DNA of 64,000 nt, from positions 1-64,000 of the forward strand of contig QHXX01000018.1 in assembly GCA_003223135.1 (NCBI GenBank), given 5' to 3'. The notes beneath the pieces were generated by a model. The model worked only from the letters and a program-made list of their open reading frames with translations, searched no databases and had not been told where the DNA came from. Shown in pieces: positions 42,173-51,558 of the stretch; within the stretch, counting starts at the first letter, position 1, and each line of letters begins with the position of its first letter. The DNA comes from Acidobacteriota bacterium. Lineage in GTDB: Bacteria; Acidobacteriota; Polarisedimenticolia; Gp22-AA2. The translations under genes and the position numbers were made by a program.

Positions 42173-43615
42173 TCACTCGAACGACTCCAGGAAGCCGTTG
42201 AGAACGCGGGCAAACTCCTTGTCCCGCTCGCGCATGACCTCGATCTTGCGGATGGCGTGGATGACCGTCGTGTGGTGCTTCCCGCCGAAGGCGCCGCCGA
42301 TGGCCGGCAGCGATTTGTCGGTGAGCCGCTTGCACAGGTACATGGCCACCTGCCGCGGGAACGAGATGTGCTTGGAGTTGTTCCGTGACTTCAGTTCGAT
42401 CGTCTTGATGTGGAAGTGGCTGGCCACAACCTTCTGGATGGCCTCCATGGTGACCGTGCGCGCGCGGTCGTCCATCAGGTCCTTGAGCGTGTCCTGGGCC
42501 ATCGCCAGGTCGATCGGCCGCCCGGTCAGGGAGGCGTAGGCAAGCAACCGGATGAGCGATCCTTCGAGCTCGCGGATGTTCGAGCGGACACGCCCGGCGA
42601 TGAAGTGGGCCACGTCCTCGGGGAGCTGGAGGTCCTCGGCCTCGGCCTTTTTCTTGAGGATCGCCACCTTGGTCTCGAGATCGGGCGGCTGGATGTCGGC
42701 GATGAGGCCCCACTCGAAGCGTGAACGAAGCCGTTCCTCGAGCGTCGGGATGTCTCGCGGCGGGCAGTCGCTGGTGATCACGATCTGCTTCTGGGACTCG
42801 TACAAGGCGTTGAAAGTGTGGAAGAACTCCTCCTGGGTGCGCTCCTTGCCCGCCAGGAACTGGATATCGTCGATGAGCAGCAGATCGACGTTGCGGTAGC
42901 GCCCCTTGAAGTCGATGGTTTTTTCGAAGCGTATCGAGTTGATGAGTTCGTTCATGAAGGTCTCGGTGCTGATGTACAGGTGCTTGACCCCTGACTTGTT
43001 TCTGAACAGGCGGTTCCCGATGGCCTGCATCAGGTGTGTCTTTCCCAGGCCGACCCCTCCGTAGATGTACAGAGGGTTGTAGGCACCGGACGGTTGATCG
43101 GCGACGGCCACCGCCGCGGCGTGCGCGAACTGGTTGCAGGAGCTCACCACGAAGGAGTCGAAGCTGTAGCGCGGATTGAGGCCTGTGCCGAGCGGGGCCA
43201 GCGTCTGCGGCCCAGGAGCGATGCCGGGTCGCGGGGAGGCGGCCCGTGCCGCCGGCTCGAGGTCCGCATCCGAGACGGACGGGATGCGGTGTTCCTCGGA
43301 AGGGACCTGTCCTTCGGGGAGCACTCCTCCTCCGGCCGATGATGCGGGCGGTCCCGACGGCTGCCGGGCCGGCATCCCCGGGTGCCGGGTGGTAAAGTGC
43401 AGGTGAAGGTCACTGCCCTCGATATCCCGCGCGCTCTCCTGGATGAGCGGCAGGTAGTTGCGGTTGATCCAGTCGGCGAACAGCAGGCTGGGGACCTCGA
43501 CGTGCAGGGTCCCGTCCGCGAAGGCCAGCTGCTGCGTCGGCTTAAGCCAGGTGTTGAAGCTTTGTCGATTGATTTTCTGCTGCAGGCTGGAGAGGATTCT
43601 GTCCCAAGTGTTCAT
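42173..43615 (-). CDS. dnaA: Chromosomal replication initiator DnaA
   Basis: The protein is 480 residues long. Domain I is at the N-terminus (MNTWDRILSSLQQKINRQSF), then a Pro-rich linker (about 90-145). The AAA+ domain III has YGGVGLGKTHLMQAIGN (Walker A), LLIDDIQFLAGKERTQEEFF (Walker B) and SDCPPRDIPTLEERLRSRFE. Domain IV has the DNA-binding signature FGGKHHTTVIHAIRKIE. It opens oriC, which lies on both sides of this gene. It is transcribed away from rpmH. Confidence 0.97.
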   Translation of the reverse strand: MNTWDRILSSLQQKINRQSFNTWLKPTQQLAFADGTLHVEVPSLLFADWINRNYLPLIQESARDIEGSDLHLHFTTRHPGMPARQPSGPPASSAGGGVLPEGQVPSEEHRIPSVSDADLEPAARAASPRPGIAPGPQTLAPLGTGLNPRYSFDSFVVSSCNQFAHAAAVAVADQPSGAYNPLYIYGGVGLGKTHLMQAIGNRLFRNKSGVKHLYISTETFMNELINSIRFEKTIDFKGRYRNVDLLLIDDIQFLAGKERTQEEFFHTFNALYESQKQIVITSDCPPRDIPTLEERLRSRFEWGLIADIQPPDLETKVAILKKKAEAEDLQLPEDVAHFIAGRVRSNIRELEGSLIRLLAYASLTGRPIDLAMAQDTLKDLMDDRARTVTMEAIQKVVASHFHIKTIELKSRNNSKHISFPRQVAMYLCKRLTDKSLPAIGGAFGGKHHTTVIHAIRKIEVMRERDKEFARVLNGFLESFE

Positions 43616-43701
43616 TGCGTTCGGCTTCGTGGGCTGCGTTCGCCCGATGGCACTGCTCGAAGGCCTTGCAGGCGGCCCGTCGCCTCGAATCGCCGCTCAC
43701 C

Positions 43702-43732
43702 TTATCAACAGCTTTTCCACAGATGTGGAAAA
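43702..43732. promoter_or_regulatory. DnaA-box cluster
   Basis: TTATCAACA (43702-43710), TTTTCCACA (43713-43721) and TGTGGAAAA (43724-43732) each match the DnaA box with one or two changes. The last two are arms of a perfect inverted repeat CTTTTCCACA/TGTGGAAAAG around two bases. They lie about 90 bases upstream of dnaA, so they may also autoregulate dnaA. Confidence 0.7.
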
Positions 43733-44139
43733 GTTTTGGAACCTCAAGATACTGATGCGAAGCGACTTCGACTGTCGACGCTTGAATCGGGGCGCGGTGT
43801 TATGTCAACCGATCCTCCTCCCCACCAGATATGGGCCCGGCACGACCGGCGCCGGAACATCTTGGGCGGACGCGAAGAGCCGCGCCGCGAATCCCGTTTC
43901 GAGGGACACCTTGACTGTCGCCGGGATGACTCCCGGAAAATGCAAGCGCTTCATCTGAGGCATTCGTTCCGAAGCGTTGTCGTCGCGCTGAGTTTTCTTT
44001 TCTGTGGACGGCGCGCACTATAGCACCGCGTCACACGACGATGTCAACACCCTTCTTGCCTCTCACGGCAACTTTTTTTTCGGCGCGGCAACGAGCGGCC
44101 CCGCCCGTCGATGCGATCCGCGAAGCGCGCGCGTCGTTC

Positions 44140-44169
44140 TTGACAGTCCGCGCGCCGACGGTCCATAAT
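44140..44169 (+). promoter_or_regulatory. rpmH-rnpA promoter
   Basis: TTGACA (44140-44145) and CATAAT (44164-44169) are 18 bases apart, 28 bases ahead of the rpmH start. Confidence 0.72.
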
Positions 44170-44197
44170 CCGCGCTCCCTGCAACGGAGACGAGGCC

Positions 44198-44332
44198 ATG
44201 AAACGCACCTATCAGCCGAACAACCGCCGCCGCCGGAAGACGCACGGCTTCCGGGCGAGGATGAGCACCAAGAACGGGCGCCTCGTTCTGAAACGCAGGC
44301 GGGCCAAGGGTCGCAAAAGATTGACGGTGTGA
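44198..44332 (+). CDS. rpmH: 50S ribosomal protein L34
   Basis: This 44-residue protein, [20 protein letters not shown] onward, ends GRKRLTV; exact family length and sequence. ATG at 44198 is preceded by GGAGACGAG. It is too short for most ORF thresholds. Its stop overlaps the GTG of rnpA. Confidence 0.97.
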   Translation: MKRTYQPNNRRRRKTHGFRARMSTKNGRLVLKRRRAKGRKRLTV

Positions 44333-44682
44333 AGGGCGACGCCCGGTTCCGTCCCCAGGACCGCATCCGCAAGCGCAGCGAGTACCAGGTCATCTACGAC
44401 AGGGGGCAGAGGATTCCTTCCGGATCCTTCGTGCTGTTCGTGCTGCGGAACGCTTCGGGCCGGCCGCGGCTGGGGATCACGGCGACGCGGCGGATCGGAG
44501 GGGCGGTGCGACGGAACAGGGCGAAGCGACTCGTCCGCGAGATCTTCCGCAGGCACCGAGGGGAGCTCGAGGACGTGGACATCGTGGTGAACGCCCGGGC
44601 GGCACTGCCCGGGGCCGAGTACAGGCGCCTGGAAGCGGAGCTCATGTCGCGCCTGCGCCCGTTCGTCCGGAAGGTGCGGTGA
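44329..44682 (+). CDS. rnpA: Ribonuclease P protein component
   Basis: The protein is 117 residues long from a GTG at 44329, overlapping the rpmH stop as in many bacteria. It has [17 protein letters not shown], the RNA-binding motif [18 protein letters not shown] and the family end. It helps RNase P RNA process tRNA precursors. Longer open sequence upstream in this frame runs through rpmH and is not coding. Confidence 0.94.
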   Translation: MKGDARFRPQDRIRKRSEYQVIYDRGQRIPSGSFVLFVLRNASGRPRLGITATRRIGGAVRRNRAKRLVREIFRRHRGELEDVDIVVNARAALPGAEYRRLEAELMSRLRPFVRKVR

Positions 44683-44903
44683 TCGCCACCGCCGCCAGGA
44701 CGGCGGCCCTCGCCGTCATCGGGGCGTACCGGCGCCTTGTCTCGCCGCTCCTGCCGCCTGCGTGCCGGTTCTTCCCCAGCTGCTCGGAATACGGTGCGAT
44801 GGCGATCGAGCGCCACGGCCTCCTGCGCGGTCTCCGGCTCGCAGCTTCGCGGCTGTTGCGGTGCAATCCGCTGTTCCGCGGCGGCTACGATCCCGTGCGC
44901 TGA
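44679..44903 (+). CDS. yidD: Membrane protein insertion efficiency factor YidD
   Basis: This 74-residue protein has a GTG start overlapping the rnpA stop (GTGA). It shows [32 protein letters not shown] and [11 protein letters not shown], all invariant pieces of YidD. It is found almost always between rnpA and yidC and assists insertion of membrane proteins. Confidence 0.94.
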   Translation: MIATAARTAALAVIGAYRRLVSPLLPPACRFFPSCSEYGAMAIERHGLLRGLRLAASRLLRCNPLFRGGYDPVR

Positions 44904-46672
44904 TGGACCGGCGGACGATTCTGTTCATCGTTCTGTCCGTCGGGTTCCTGATCGTCTGGTGGACGGTCTTCCCGCCGCAGCCGGCCCGCAGGACACCCGC
45001 CGTTCCGACCGACGCATCCGGACCCGCGGCCCAGGCCACTCCGGGGCCGGGCGCCGCCGAGACGCCGGGCCTGCCGGGCCCTGTCGGCAGCACTCCCAGC
45101 CTCGCCGGCGTCGGAGGCGCCGCGGCCGGCACTCCGGCCACGCGTCCCGATGTCCCCGCCGGCACGCGCGTCGAGGCCCCCTCCGAAGAAGAGGTCGCGA
45201 TCGAAACGCCGCTGGTCGGAATCCGCCTGACCAACCGCGGCGCGCGCGTGACGTCCTGGCGGCTCAAGAAATATCCGGACGACGCCGGTCATCCTCTCGA
45301 GCTGGTTTCGCACGCCGGGCGATCGCTCGATCACCTGCCGCTGCAGTTCCTGCTGGAAGATCCGGACGCTACGAAGCGCCTGAAGGAAGCGCTCTACCGC
45401 GTCACCCGACGCGAGGGAACGGAGGGCGGCACGGCCTTCACGGAAGTCTCGTTCGCATGGAGTGACGGCCGGGGCCTGGCGGCGACGAAGACGCTCCATC
45501 TGCCGCACGCTTCGTACCTCGCCGACGTGCGGTTCGCGGCCGAGGACGGCGGCCGCGCGCTCACGCCGACGCTGGTGTGGGGCGGCGGGTTCGGCGCGCA
45601 CAACGGTCAGGAGAAGGGGCAGTATGCCGACACCTGCTTCGGAGTGCTCAATGCGGAGGGGCGCGCGATCGAGAAGCGGCCGCAGGGCAGCCTCAAGCCC
45701 GACGCGCCATGGCTGCAGGATGGGATGGTCCACTGGGCCGGCGTCGAGGACAAGTACTTCGCCGCGGTATTCGTGCCCGCGCGGCCGACCGCCGGCCGCG
45801 CACGCTTCGAGCTCCTGCGGCTGGTCGAGGACGGGAAGGAAGAGTTCCACCTGTCCCTGGCGCTCGGCCTGCCGGGCCTCTCCGAGGTGAAGCTGTTCGT
45901 CGGCCCGAAAGACTACGACATCCTGAAGGGGATGGGGATAGGGCTGGAGAGGCTTCTGGATTTCGGGTTCTTCGGGGTCATCGCGCTTCCCCTGTTCTAC
46001 GCGATGAAGTTCCTGCAGCGCTACACCGGCAATTACGGGTGGACGATCGTCATCCTGACGGTGGTGATCCGCGTCCTGTTCTTCCCGCTGCTGTACAGCG
46101 GCCAGATCAAGATGCGCGTCATGCAGGAGAAGATGAAGCGAGTGCAGCCGAAGGTGAAGGCGATGCGCGAGCGCTACCACCGGCTCGAAAAGAAGGAGGC
46201 GGAGAAAGGGAACGCCGGCGCGCGGCACAAGCTGCGCCAGGAGATGAACGAGGAGCTGATGAAGCTCTACCGCGACGAGGACATCAACCCGCTCGGATCG
46301 ATGTCGGGCTGCCTGCCCATCCTGCTGCAAATCCCCATTCTGTACGCCTTCTACACCATCCTGTCGATCTCGATCGAGCTGCGACGCGCGCCATTCATGC
46401 TGTGGATCCGCGATCTGTCGCAGAAGGATCCGTACTACGTCACGCCGATCATCATGGGCGCCACGCAGCTCGTCCAGCAGGTGATGACGTCGTCCTCCAT
46501 CCCGGACCCGGCGCAGCGCCGCATGATGTACCTCATGCCCATCATGTTCACCTGGATCTTCCTCAACTTCCCCTCCGGGCTGGTGCTATACTGGCTCGTC
46601 AACAATCTCCTCGGGATCGGGCAACAGTATCTGATCAACAAGCGGGCCGCGAACGACAAGACCGCCGCATGA
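44903..46672 (+). CDS. yidC: Membrane protein insertase YidC
   Basis: This 589-residue protein begins [20 protein letters not shown], its first transmembrane helix. A Pro/Ala/Gly-rich linker (about 28-85) leads to the periplasmic beta-sandwich (about 90-330). The conserved Oxa1 core has five helices with MKFLQRYTGNYGWTIVILTV, the charged cytoplasmic hairpin rich in Lys/Arg, and MSGCLPILLQIPILYAFY. The ATG overlaps the yidD stop. It inserts proteins such as the ATP synthase subunits. Confidence 0.96.
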   Translation: MDRRTILFIVLSVGFLIVWWTVFPPQPARRTPAVPTDASGPAAQATPGPGAAETPGLPGPVGSTPSLAGVGGAAAGTPATRPDVPAGTRVEAPSEEEVAIETPLVGIRLTNRGARVTSWRLKKYPDDAGHPLELVSHAGRSLDHLPLQFLLEDPDATKRLKEALYRVTRREGTEGGTAFTEVSFAWSDGRGLAATKTLHLPHASYLADVRFAAEDGGRALTPTLVWGGGFGAHNGQEKGQYADTCFGVLNAEGRAIEKRPQGSLKPDAPWLQDGMVHWAGVEDKYFAAVFVPARPTAGRARFELLRLVEDGKEEFHLSLALGLPGLSEVKLFVGPKDYDILKGMGIGLERLLDFGFFGVIALPLFYAMKFLQRYTGNYGWTIVILTVVIRVLFFPLLYSGQIKMRVMQEKMKRVQPKVKAMRERYHRLEKKEAEKGNAGARHKLRQEMNEELMKLYRDEDINPLGSMSGCLPILLQIPILYAFYTILSISIELRRAPFMLWIRDLSQKDPYYVTPIIMGATQLVQQVMTSSSIPDPAQRRMMYLMPIMFTWIFLNFPSGLVLYWLVNNLLGIGQQYLINKRAANDKTAA

Positions 46673-46727
46673 GCCGTTGCGGCGTCGGACGTTCGAGCGC
46701 ACCCCCCGACCCATCGAGGGCTGGAGC

Positions 46728-47264
46728 ATGCTCGACGATCGAGGCGGCGAACCTTCCGAAGGTGGCGAGGGTCAGGCGCCGCCGACCGAGGTGGCCGACG
46801 TGGAGCGCCTGGCCGGGCGCATCCTGGGGGGTCTGGGTCTCGACGTGCGGGCCACGGCGACCGACACCGAGGCGGCGATTCGGGTCGACGTCACCGGCAA
46901 CGACCGCGACTACCTTCTCAGTCACAGGGGTCAGGGGCTGGGCGCCCTGCAGTACCTCCTCAACCGCATCATTTATCGCGGGCACAGGGGGAAGAAGATT
47001 CAGGTCGACTGCGACGGATTCCGCAAGCTGCGCGAAGACGAGATCGTAGAGGTCGCCCTGCGCTCGGCCGAGAAGGCTAGGGCGCGCGGCGAGGAGTGCC
47101 TCCTGAGCCCGCTGAACCCGTACGAACGGCGCCTGGTGCACCTTGCGCTCGCCGAGCTCGGAGGGGTCGAGACCCGAAGCGTCGGCGACGGGTTCCTCAA
47201 GAGGATCGCCATCGTGCCGCTCGCGAAGCCCGGGGCGGGCCGCGAGCCGGACGACCACTCGTAG
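46728..47264 (+). CDS. khpB: KhpB/Jag RNA-binding protein (KH and R3H domains)
   Basis: The protein is 178 residues long from ATG 46728; a longer frame from 46677 is possible but its N-terminus looks non-coding. The KH domain holds LLSHRGQGLGALQYLLNRII, the R3H domain ANP-like SPLNPYERRLVHLALAEL. An acidic N-terminal stretch (about 1-30) replaces the Jag-N domain. It follows yidC, its usual place, and acts as an RNA chaperone tied to envelope growth in other bacteria. Confidence 0.88.
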   Translation: MLDDRGGEPSEGGEGQAPPTEVADVERLAGRILGGLGLDVRATATDTEAAIRVDVTGNDRDYLLSHRGQGLGALQYLLNRIIYRGHRGKKIQVDCDGFRKLREDEIVEVALRSAEKARARGEECLLSPLNPYERRLVHLALAELGGVETRSVGDGFLKRIAIVPLAKPGAGREPDDHS

Positions 47265-47296
47265 GGACCCGTTCGGGCCCGGGACGGCCGTCGGCC

Positions 47297-48736
47297 ATGA
47301 TCGATTTCCAATCTCTTCCTCCTCCCGCAGATGACCCGCGGCCGTTGCCCGCCCCCGACACCGAAACGATCGTCGCGATTTCGACACCGCCGGGCCGGGG
47401 TGGTGTCGGCGTCGTGCGACTGTCAGGCCCGTGCGCTTTCGCCATTGCCAGGGAGTTGTTCCGTCCGGCGGGAGCGAGGATCGGGGGGGAGGTGCAGGGG
47501 CAGGCGACGTTCGGCCGATTCGTGGATGCCGGTGGTGAGACGATCGATCACGGCTACCTCGTCCTGTTCCGCGCTCCCGCGACATTCACCGGCGAGGAGA
47601 CGGCCGAGCTGTGGGCGCACGGCAGCCCGGCGGCGCTGCGGCTGCTTGTGGTGGCCGCCGTGAAGCATGGGGCCCTGCCGGCGACTCCGGGTGAGTTCAC
47701 CCTGCGCGCCTTCCTGAACGGCCGGATCGACGCCACACAGGCGGAGGCGATCCGCGACCTGATCGACGCGCGCACGGCCTTTCAGGCGAAGGTGGCCCAC
47801 GACCAGGTGCGGGGGCGGATTTCGGCCGAGGTCGATCGCCTGAAGGACCGTCTGGCCGGGATCATCGCCCGCCTGGAGGCGTCGATCGAGTTCGGCGAGG
47901 AGGCCGAAGCCGTCCGGTTCATGCCCGAGGGGGGCCCCCGTCCCGAAGCGCGCGCTTTGAAGGCGGCCATCGAGACGCTCGCCGGCACCTACGAGCGCGG
48001 GCGTCGAGTGCGCGAAGGCGCGAGCGTCGCTCTCGTCGGGGCTCCCAACGTCGGCAAGTCGAGCCTGTTCAACCGGCTCCTGGAAGAGGAGCGCGCCATC
48101 GTCACAGCGATCGCCGGTACGACGCGCGATGTCCTCGAGGAGACGATCGATCTGGGCGGCATCGCCGCGAGCCTTCGCGACACCGCCGGCCTCTGCGAGC
48201 CGCGCGACGAAGCCGATGCCGAAGCGGTGCGCCGGGCGCGGGGCGCGTTGCTCTCCGCCGACCTCCTGCTCGTGGTCCTCGACTGGGGCCGCCCGCTACG
48301 CGACGACGAGCGGGACCTGCTCGGCGAAATCGACGATACGCGATCGGTCATCGTCCTGAACAAGGTGGACCTGGCGTGCCGACTGGGCCTGGACGAGGCG
48401 ATGCGCCTGCGGCGCAGGTACGGTGCACTCGAGGTGTCGGCCAAGAGCGGGCAGGGGATCGAGACGCTGCGGCTCCGACTCGTGCAGGCGGTCGGATCCG
48501 GGGCGGTCGCCGAGCGCGAGGGAATTTTCATTACCAACGTCCGCCACCGCGATCTCCTGCTGCGGGCGGCCGCGGCACTGGCCCGCGCCGAGGAGGGGGC
48601 GCTGCGCGGTGTCGTGGACGAATGCCTCCTCTTGGATTACCGCGAGGCGCTGGACAGGCTCGGCGAGATCACCGGGGACGTCGGCATCGACGGGATCTAT
48701 GAACGCATTTTCAAGAACTTCTGCATCGGCAAATGA
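47297..48736 (+). CDS. mnmE: tRNA modification GTPase MnmE
   Basis: The protein is 479 residues long. N-terminal tetrahydrofolate domain (ETIVAISTPPGRGGVGVVRL), helical domain, and an inserted G domain with GAPNVGKSSLFNRLL (G1), TTRD (G2), DTAG (G3) and NKVD (G4). It ends in FCIGK with the catalytic Cys. With MnmG it makes the 5-carboxymethylaminomethyl group on wobble uridine 34. The mnmG ATG overlaps its stop (ATGA). Confidence 0.96.
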   Translation: MIDFQSLPPPADDPRPLPAPDTETIVAISTPPGRGGVGVVRLSGPCAFAIARELFRPAGARIGGEVQGQATFGRFVDAGGETIDHGYLVLFRAPATFTGEETAELWAHGSPAALRLLVVAAVKHGALPATPGEFTLRAFLNGRIDATQAEAIRDLIDARTAFQAKVAHDQVRGRISAEVDRLKDRLAGIIARLEASIEFGEEAEAVRFMPEGGPRPEARALKAAIETLAGTYERGRRVREGASVALVGAPNVGKSSLFNRLLEEERAIVTAIAGTTRDVLEETIDLGGIAASLRDTAGLCEPRDEADAEAVRRARGALLSADLLLVVLDWGRPLRDDERDLLGEIDDTRSVIVLNKVDLACRLGLDEAMRLRRRYGALEVSAKSGQGIETLRLRLVQAVGSGAVAEREGIFITNVRHRDLLLRAAAALARAEEGALRGVVDECLLLDYREALDRLGEITGDVGIDGIYERIFKNFCIGK

Positions 48737-50730
48737 GCGATCCCTTCCGCGGCCGTTTCGACGTCGTCGTCATCGGGGCCGGTCACGCCGGTTGCGAAGC
48801 GGCCCTGGCTTCGGCGCGCATGGGATGCGAGACGGCCCTGGTGACGCTCGACGCAAGGGCCGTGGCGCGGATGTCGTGCAACCCTGCGATCGGTGGCCTT
48901 GCGAAGGGGCACCTGGTGCGCGAGATCGACGCGCTCGGCGGCGAGATGGGGCGCGCGATCGACGAGACGGGCATTCAGTTCCGCCTGCTCAACGCCAGCC
49001 GAGGACCGGCGGTGCAGGCTCCGCGCGCCCAGGCCGACAAGGAGGCCTACTCGAAGAGAATGCGGCAGGTCGTCGAAGTGACGCCGCGTCTCACGCTGGT
49101 CGAAGGGGAGGCATGCGACCTTCTGGTCGAGGAGGGTGTCCTGAGAGGGGTGGCCCTGGCCTCCGGCCTCATGCTCCCGACGACGTGCGCCGTCGTGACC
49201 ACCGGCACCTTCCTGCGCGGTCTCCTGCACGTGGGCCTGGAAAATCGACCGGGCGGCCGCATCGAGGAAATGGCCGCGGTCGGGCTGTCGGAGGCCCTGG
49301 CGCGGCTCGGCTTTCCGATGAGCCGGCTGAAGACCGGCACGCCGCCGCGCGTGCTGAGGGAGTCGGTCGACTTCGACGCGCTGGAGCGGCAACCGGGCGA
49401 TCCGGAGCCGGTGCCGTTCTCCTTCGAGACCGACGCGATCACAAGGCGTCAGGTTGATTGTCACATCACCTTCACCAATCCGCAGACGCACGCGCTCATC
49501 CGCCACAATCTCGACCTGTCGCCCCTTTACACCGGCCGCATCACCGCGACGGGCCCGCGTTACTGCCCGTCGATCGAGGACAAGGTCGTCCGCTTCGCCG
49601 ATCGTGATCGGCACCAGATCTTCGTCGAGCCGGAGGGCCGCGATCACCCGTGGATCTATCTGAACGGCGTCTCGACCAGCCTGCCGGCCGACGTGCAGGT
49701 CGAGATCGTCCGGTCCATCCGCGGCCTGGAACAGGCCGTGATCGCCCGCGCCGGGTACGCCGTCGAATACGACTTCGTGCAGCCCACCGCCTGCCGGCAC
49801 ACGCTCGAGACGAAACCGGTGCGCGGTCTCTTCCTCGCGGGGCAGATCAATGGGACGACCGGATACGAGGAGGCCGCCGCGCTCGGCCTGGTCGCGGGAA
49901 TCAACGCGGCCCTGGCCGTGAGGGGAGAGGCGCCTCTCGTCCTGTCGCGCGGGGAGGCGTACATCGGCGTGCTGGTGGACGACCTCGTGCTCAAGGGGAC
50001 GGCCGAACCGTACCGGATGTTCACCTCGCGCGCCGAGTACCGGCTGCTCCTGGACATCGACAGCGCCGACCTGCGCCTCACCGAGTACGGCCGCCGCCTG
50101 GGACTGATCGGCGACCAGCGCTACGCCCGTTTCGTGGAAAGGCGCGACGGCGTGCGTTCGTTCGAGCGTCTGCTTGAGACATTGACCCTGGCCCCGCGAG
50201 GCGAGACGCGGAGGAGGGCGCAGGAAGTCCTCGGCGTCCGCATCACCGAACCGACGACTCCCGCCCTCCTGCTCCGCCGCAGTGACGTGACCATCGAGGC
50301 GCTTGAGCGCTTCCTGGGCGACGACCTTCCGACGGGGGTGCGGCCGCGCGACCGCCGTTACGTCACCAGCCGCCTGCGTTATGGCGGATACATCGAGCGG
50401 CAGGAGAGGGATCTGGAGAGGTTGCAGCGGGAGGAACGAAGGCGTATCCCGCCCCACTTCGAGTATGAAGGGATCCCGGGGCTGTCGCGGGAGATCGTCG
50501 AAAAACTGGGGCGCGCCCGCCCGGGAACGCTCGCACAGGCGGGCCGCATCTCGGGGGTCACCCCGGCCGCGCTCAGCCTGATCAATATTTATCTGGAGAA
50601 GGCGCGCCGCGCCGCGTCTACTTGCGGCCCTGGAACAGGTCCTTCACATCCACGCCGAAGAACTGATAGCCGCTGTAGCGCAAAATCGTCTGGCTCTCCC
50701 ACTCCTCCTCCGCCTGCAGATCGAGCGTGA
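48733..50730 (+). CDS. mnmG: tRNA uridine-34 carboxymethylaminomethyl enzyme MnmG (GidA)
   Basis: The 665-residue protein has the FAD-binding VVIGAGHAGCEAALASARMG, NPAIGGLAKGHLVREIDALGG, ETDAITRRQVDCHITFTNP, FLAGQINGTTGYEEAAA and the C-terminal MnmE-binding helices ending near SLINIYLEKARRAA. The last 45 residues or so (Ser/Pro/Arg-rich) do not look like the family and overlap the convergent gene by about 110 bases, so the natural end may be nearer 50620, or the tail is poorly conserved. Confidence 0.95.
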   Translation: MSDPFRGRFDVVVIGAGHAGCEAALASARMGCETALVTLDARAVARMSCNPAIGGLAKGHLVREIDALGGEMGRAIDETGIQFRLLNASRGPAVQAPRAQADKEAYSKRMRQVVEVTPRLTLVEGEACDLLVEEGVLRGVALASGLMLPTTCAVVTTGTFLRGLLHVGLENRPGGRIEEMAAVGLSEALARLGFPMSRLKTGTPPRVLRESVDFDALERQPGDPEPVPFSFETDAITRRQVDCHITFTNPQTHALIRHNLDLSPLYTGRITATGPRYCPSIEDKVVRFADRDRHQIFVEPEGRDHPWIYLNGVSTSLPADVQVEIVRSIRGLEQAVIARAGYAVEYDFVQPTACRHTLETKPVRGLFLAGQINGTTGYEEAAALGLVAGINAALAVRGEAPLVLSRGEAYIGVLVDDLVLKGTAEPYRMFTSRAEYRLLLDIDSADLRLTEYGRRLGLIGDQRYARFVERRDGVRSFERLLETLTLAPRGETRRRAQEVLGVRITEPTTPALLLRRSDVTIEALERFLGDDLPTGVRPRDRRYVTSRLRYGGYIERQERDLERLQREERRRIPPHFEYEGIPGLSREIVEKLGRARPGTLAQAGRISGVTPAALSLINIYLEKARRAASTCGPGTGPSHPRRRTDSRCSAKSSGSPTPPPPADRA

Positions 50731-51523
50731 AGCTCCGGACCTCGACCTCGTCCGGCAGGGACAGGTCCTGTAACTCATTGAGAAAAGTGATGTTATACCT
50801 ATACGCGTGCGGTTTTTTGCCCATCGGATAGATGAGAAACCGGGGCGCCTGGCGATAGGCCCTCAACTCCTCTTTCAGTCTTTCCGCCTGGTTGCCCGGC
50901 TCCGCTTCGACTTTAAGAATGTTGTAGTTCTCGGCGTCGACCCAGACCTTGCCGCTCCATTCGTAGATTGTCCTCCCGGAGGTGAACGGCAGGGGTGCCA
51001 GGAACTCGAGGATGTACGACTGGCGCAACGAGAACCACTCCTGTGCTTTGTATTTGAAATGAAACAGGTGCTGGCGATCCGGCACGAACATCAACGTCCA
51101 GGAGTAAGCGTCCGGGAAGCCGAAGTCGATGTTCGCCTCCGCGATGGTCTTGCCGAGGCGCCCGGTGTGGATCTGTCGGTAGGGCCGGTAGCGCTGCTCT
51201 TCCGCCTGAACGTACATGTAGTCGTAGCGCTTCTCATCGCGCGGGTTGTCGGTCGAGCGGATCGATTCGATGCAGACGAAGCGCAGGGCAATCGCCTCGT
51301 AGGCGCGGGCCCTCTCGCCGAGGTGTCTCAGGAGAACCTCGAGGTCGACGCTCGATGGTGCCGCTTCCGGGGCCGAGAGGGGTGGCGTCCGACCCGGAAT
51401 GGGCGTCGGTGAGCGCGCCGGCGCCGGAGCCCGCCGCCCCTGATCCTCGGCCCGTGGCCAAACAGGCGCAGCCGGAAGCAGAGAGAGAATCAGCACAAGA
51501 CTTCCCAGGCGGTTCGCCTGCAT
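50618..51523 (-). CDS. Secreted protein of unknown function
   Basis: This 301-residue protein has a signal peptide (LGSLVLILSLLPAAPV, cleavage near PRAED), then a Pro-rich linker (about 28-60) and a mostly beta mature part with many Tyr/Phe/Arg residues (KRYDYMYVQAEEQRYRPYRQ, YEWSGKVWVDAENYNILKVE). The segment around SGKVWVDAENYNILKVEAEP resembles the repeating strand pattern of outer-membrane lipoprotein-sorting-like (LolA/MucB-like) folds, but no family was firmly recognised. It is convergent with mnmG and divergent from rsmG. Confidence 0.72.
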   Translation of the reverse strand: MQANRLGSLVLILSLLPAAPVWPRAEDQGRRAPAPARSPTPIPGRTPPLSAPEAAPSSVDLEVLLRHLGERARAYEAIALRFVCIESIRSTDNPRDEKRYDYMYVQAEEQRYRPYRQIHTGRLGKTIAEANIDFGFPDAYSWTLMFVPDRQHLFHFKYKAQEWFSLRQSYILEFLAPLPFTSGRTIYEWSGKVWVDAENYNILKVEAEPGNQAERLKEELRAYRQAPRFLIYPMGKKPHAYRYNITFLNELQDLSLPDEVEVRSFTLDLQAEEEWESQTILRYSGYQFFGVDVKDLFQGRK

Positions 51524-51558
51524 CAGGCCTCCGGGGTTGGTGCTAACCTTCGGCGGCT

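Larger units (their letters stand above)
43616..44197. other. Putative oriC (dnaA-rpmH divergent spacer)
   Basis: About 580 gene-free bases lie at the point where transcription diverges. They contain a compact DnaA-box cluster (43702-43732), a further TGTGGACGG at 44003, an oligo-T run (44068-44077) and the rpmH promoter. Gene order dnaN-dnaA-[here]-rpmH-rnpA is the classical origin arrangement. The unwinding element could not be pinned down. Confidence 0.7.

Noticed and set aside
44041-44328. N-terminal extension of RnpA through rpmH
   Set aside because: This would overlap all of rpmH in another frame; the GTG at 44329 gives the normal RnpA.
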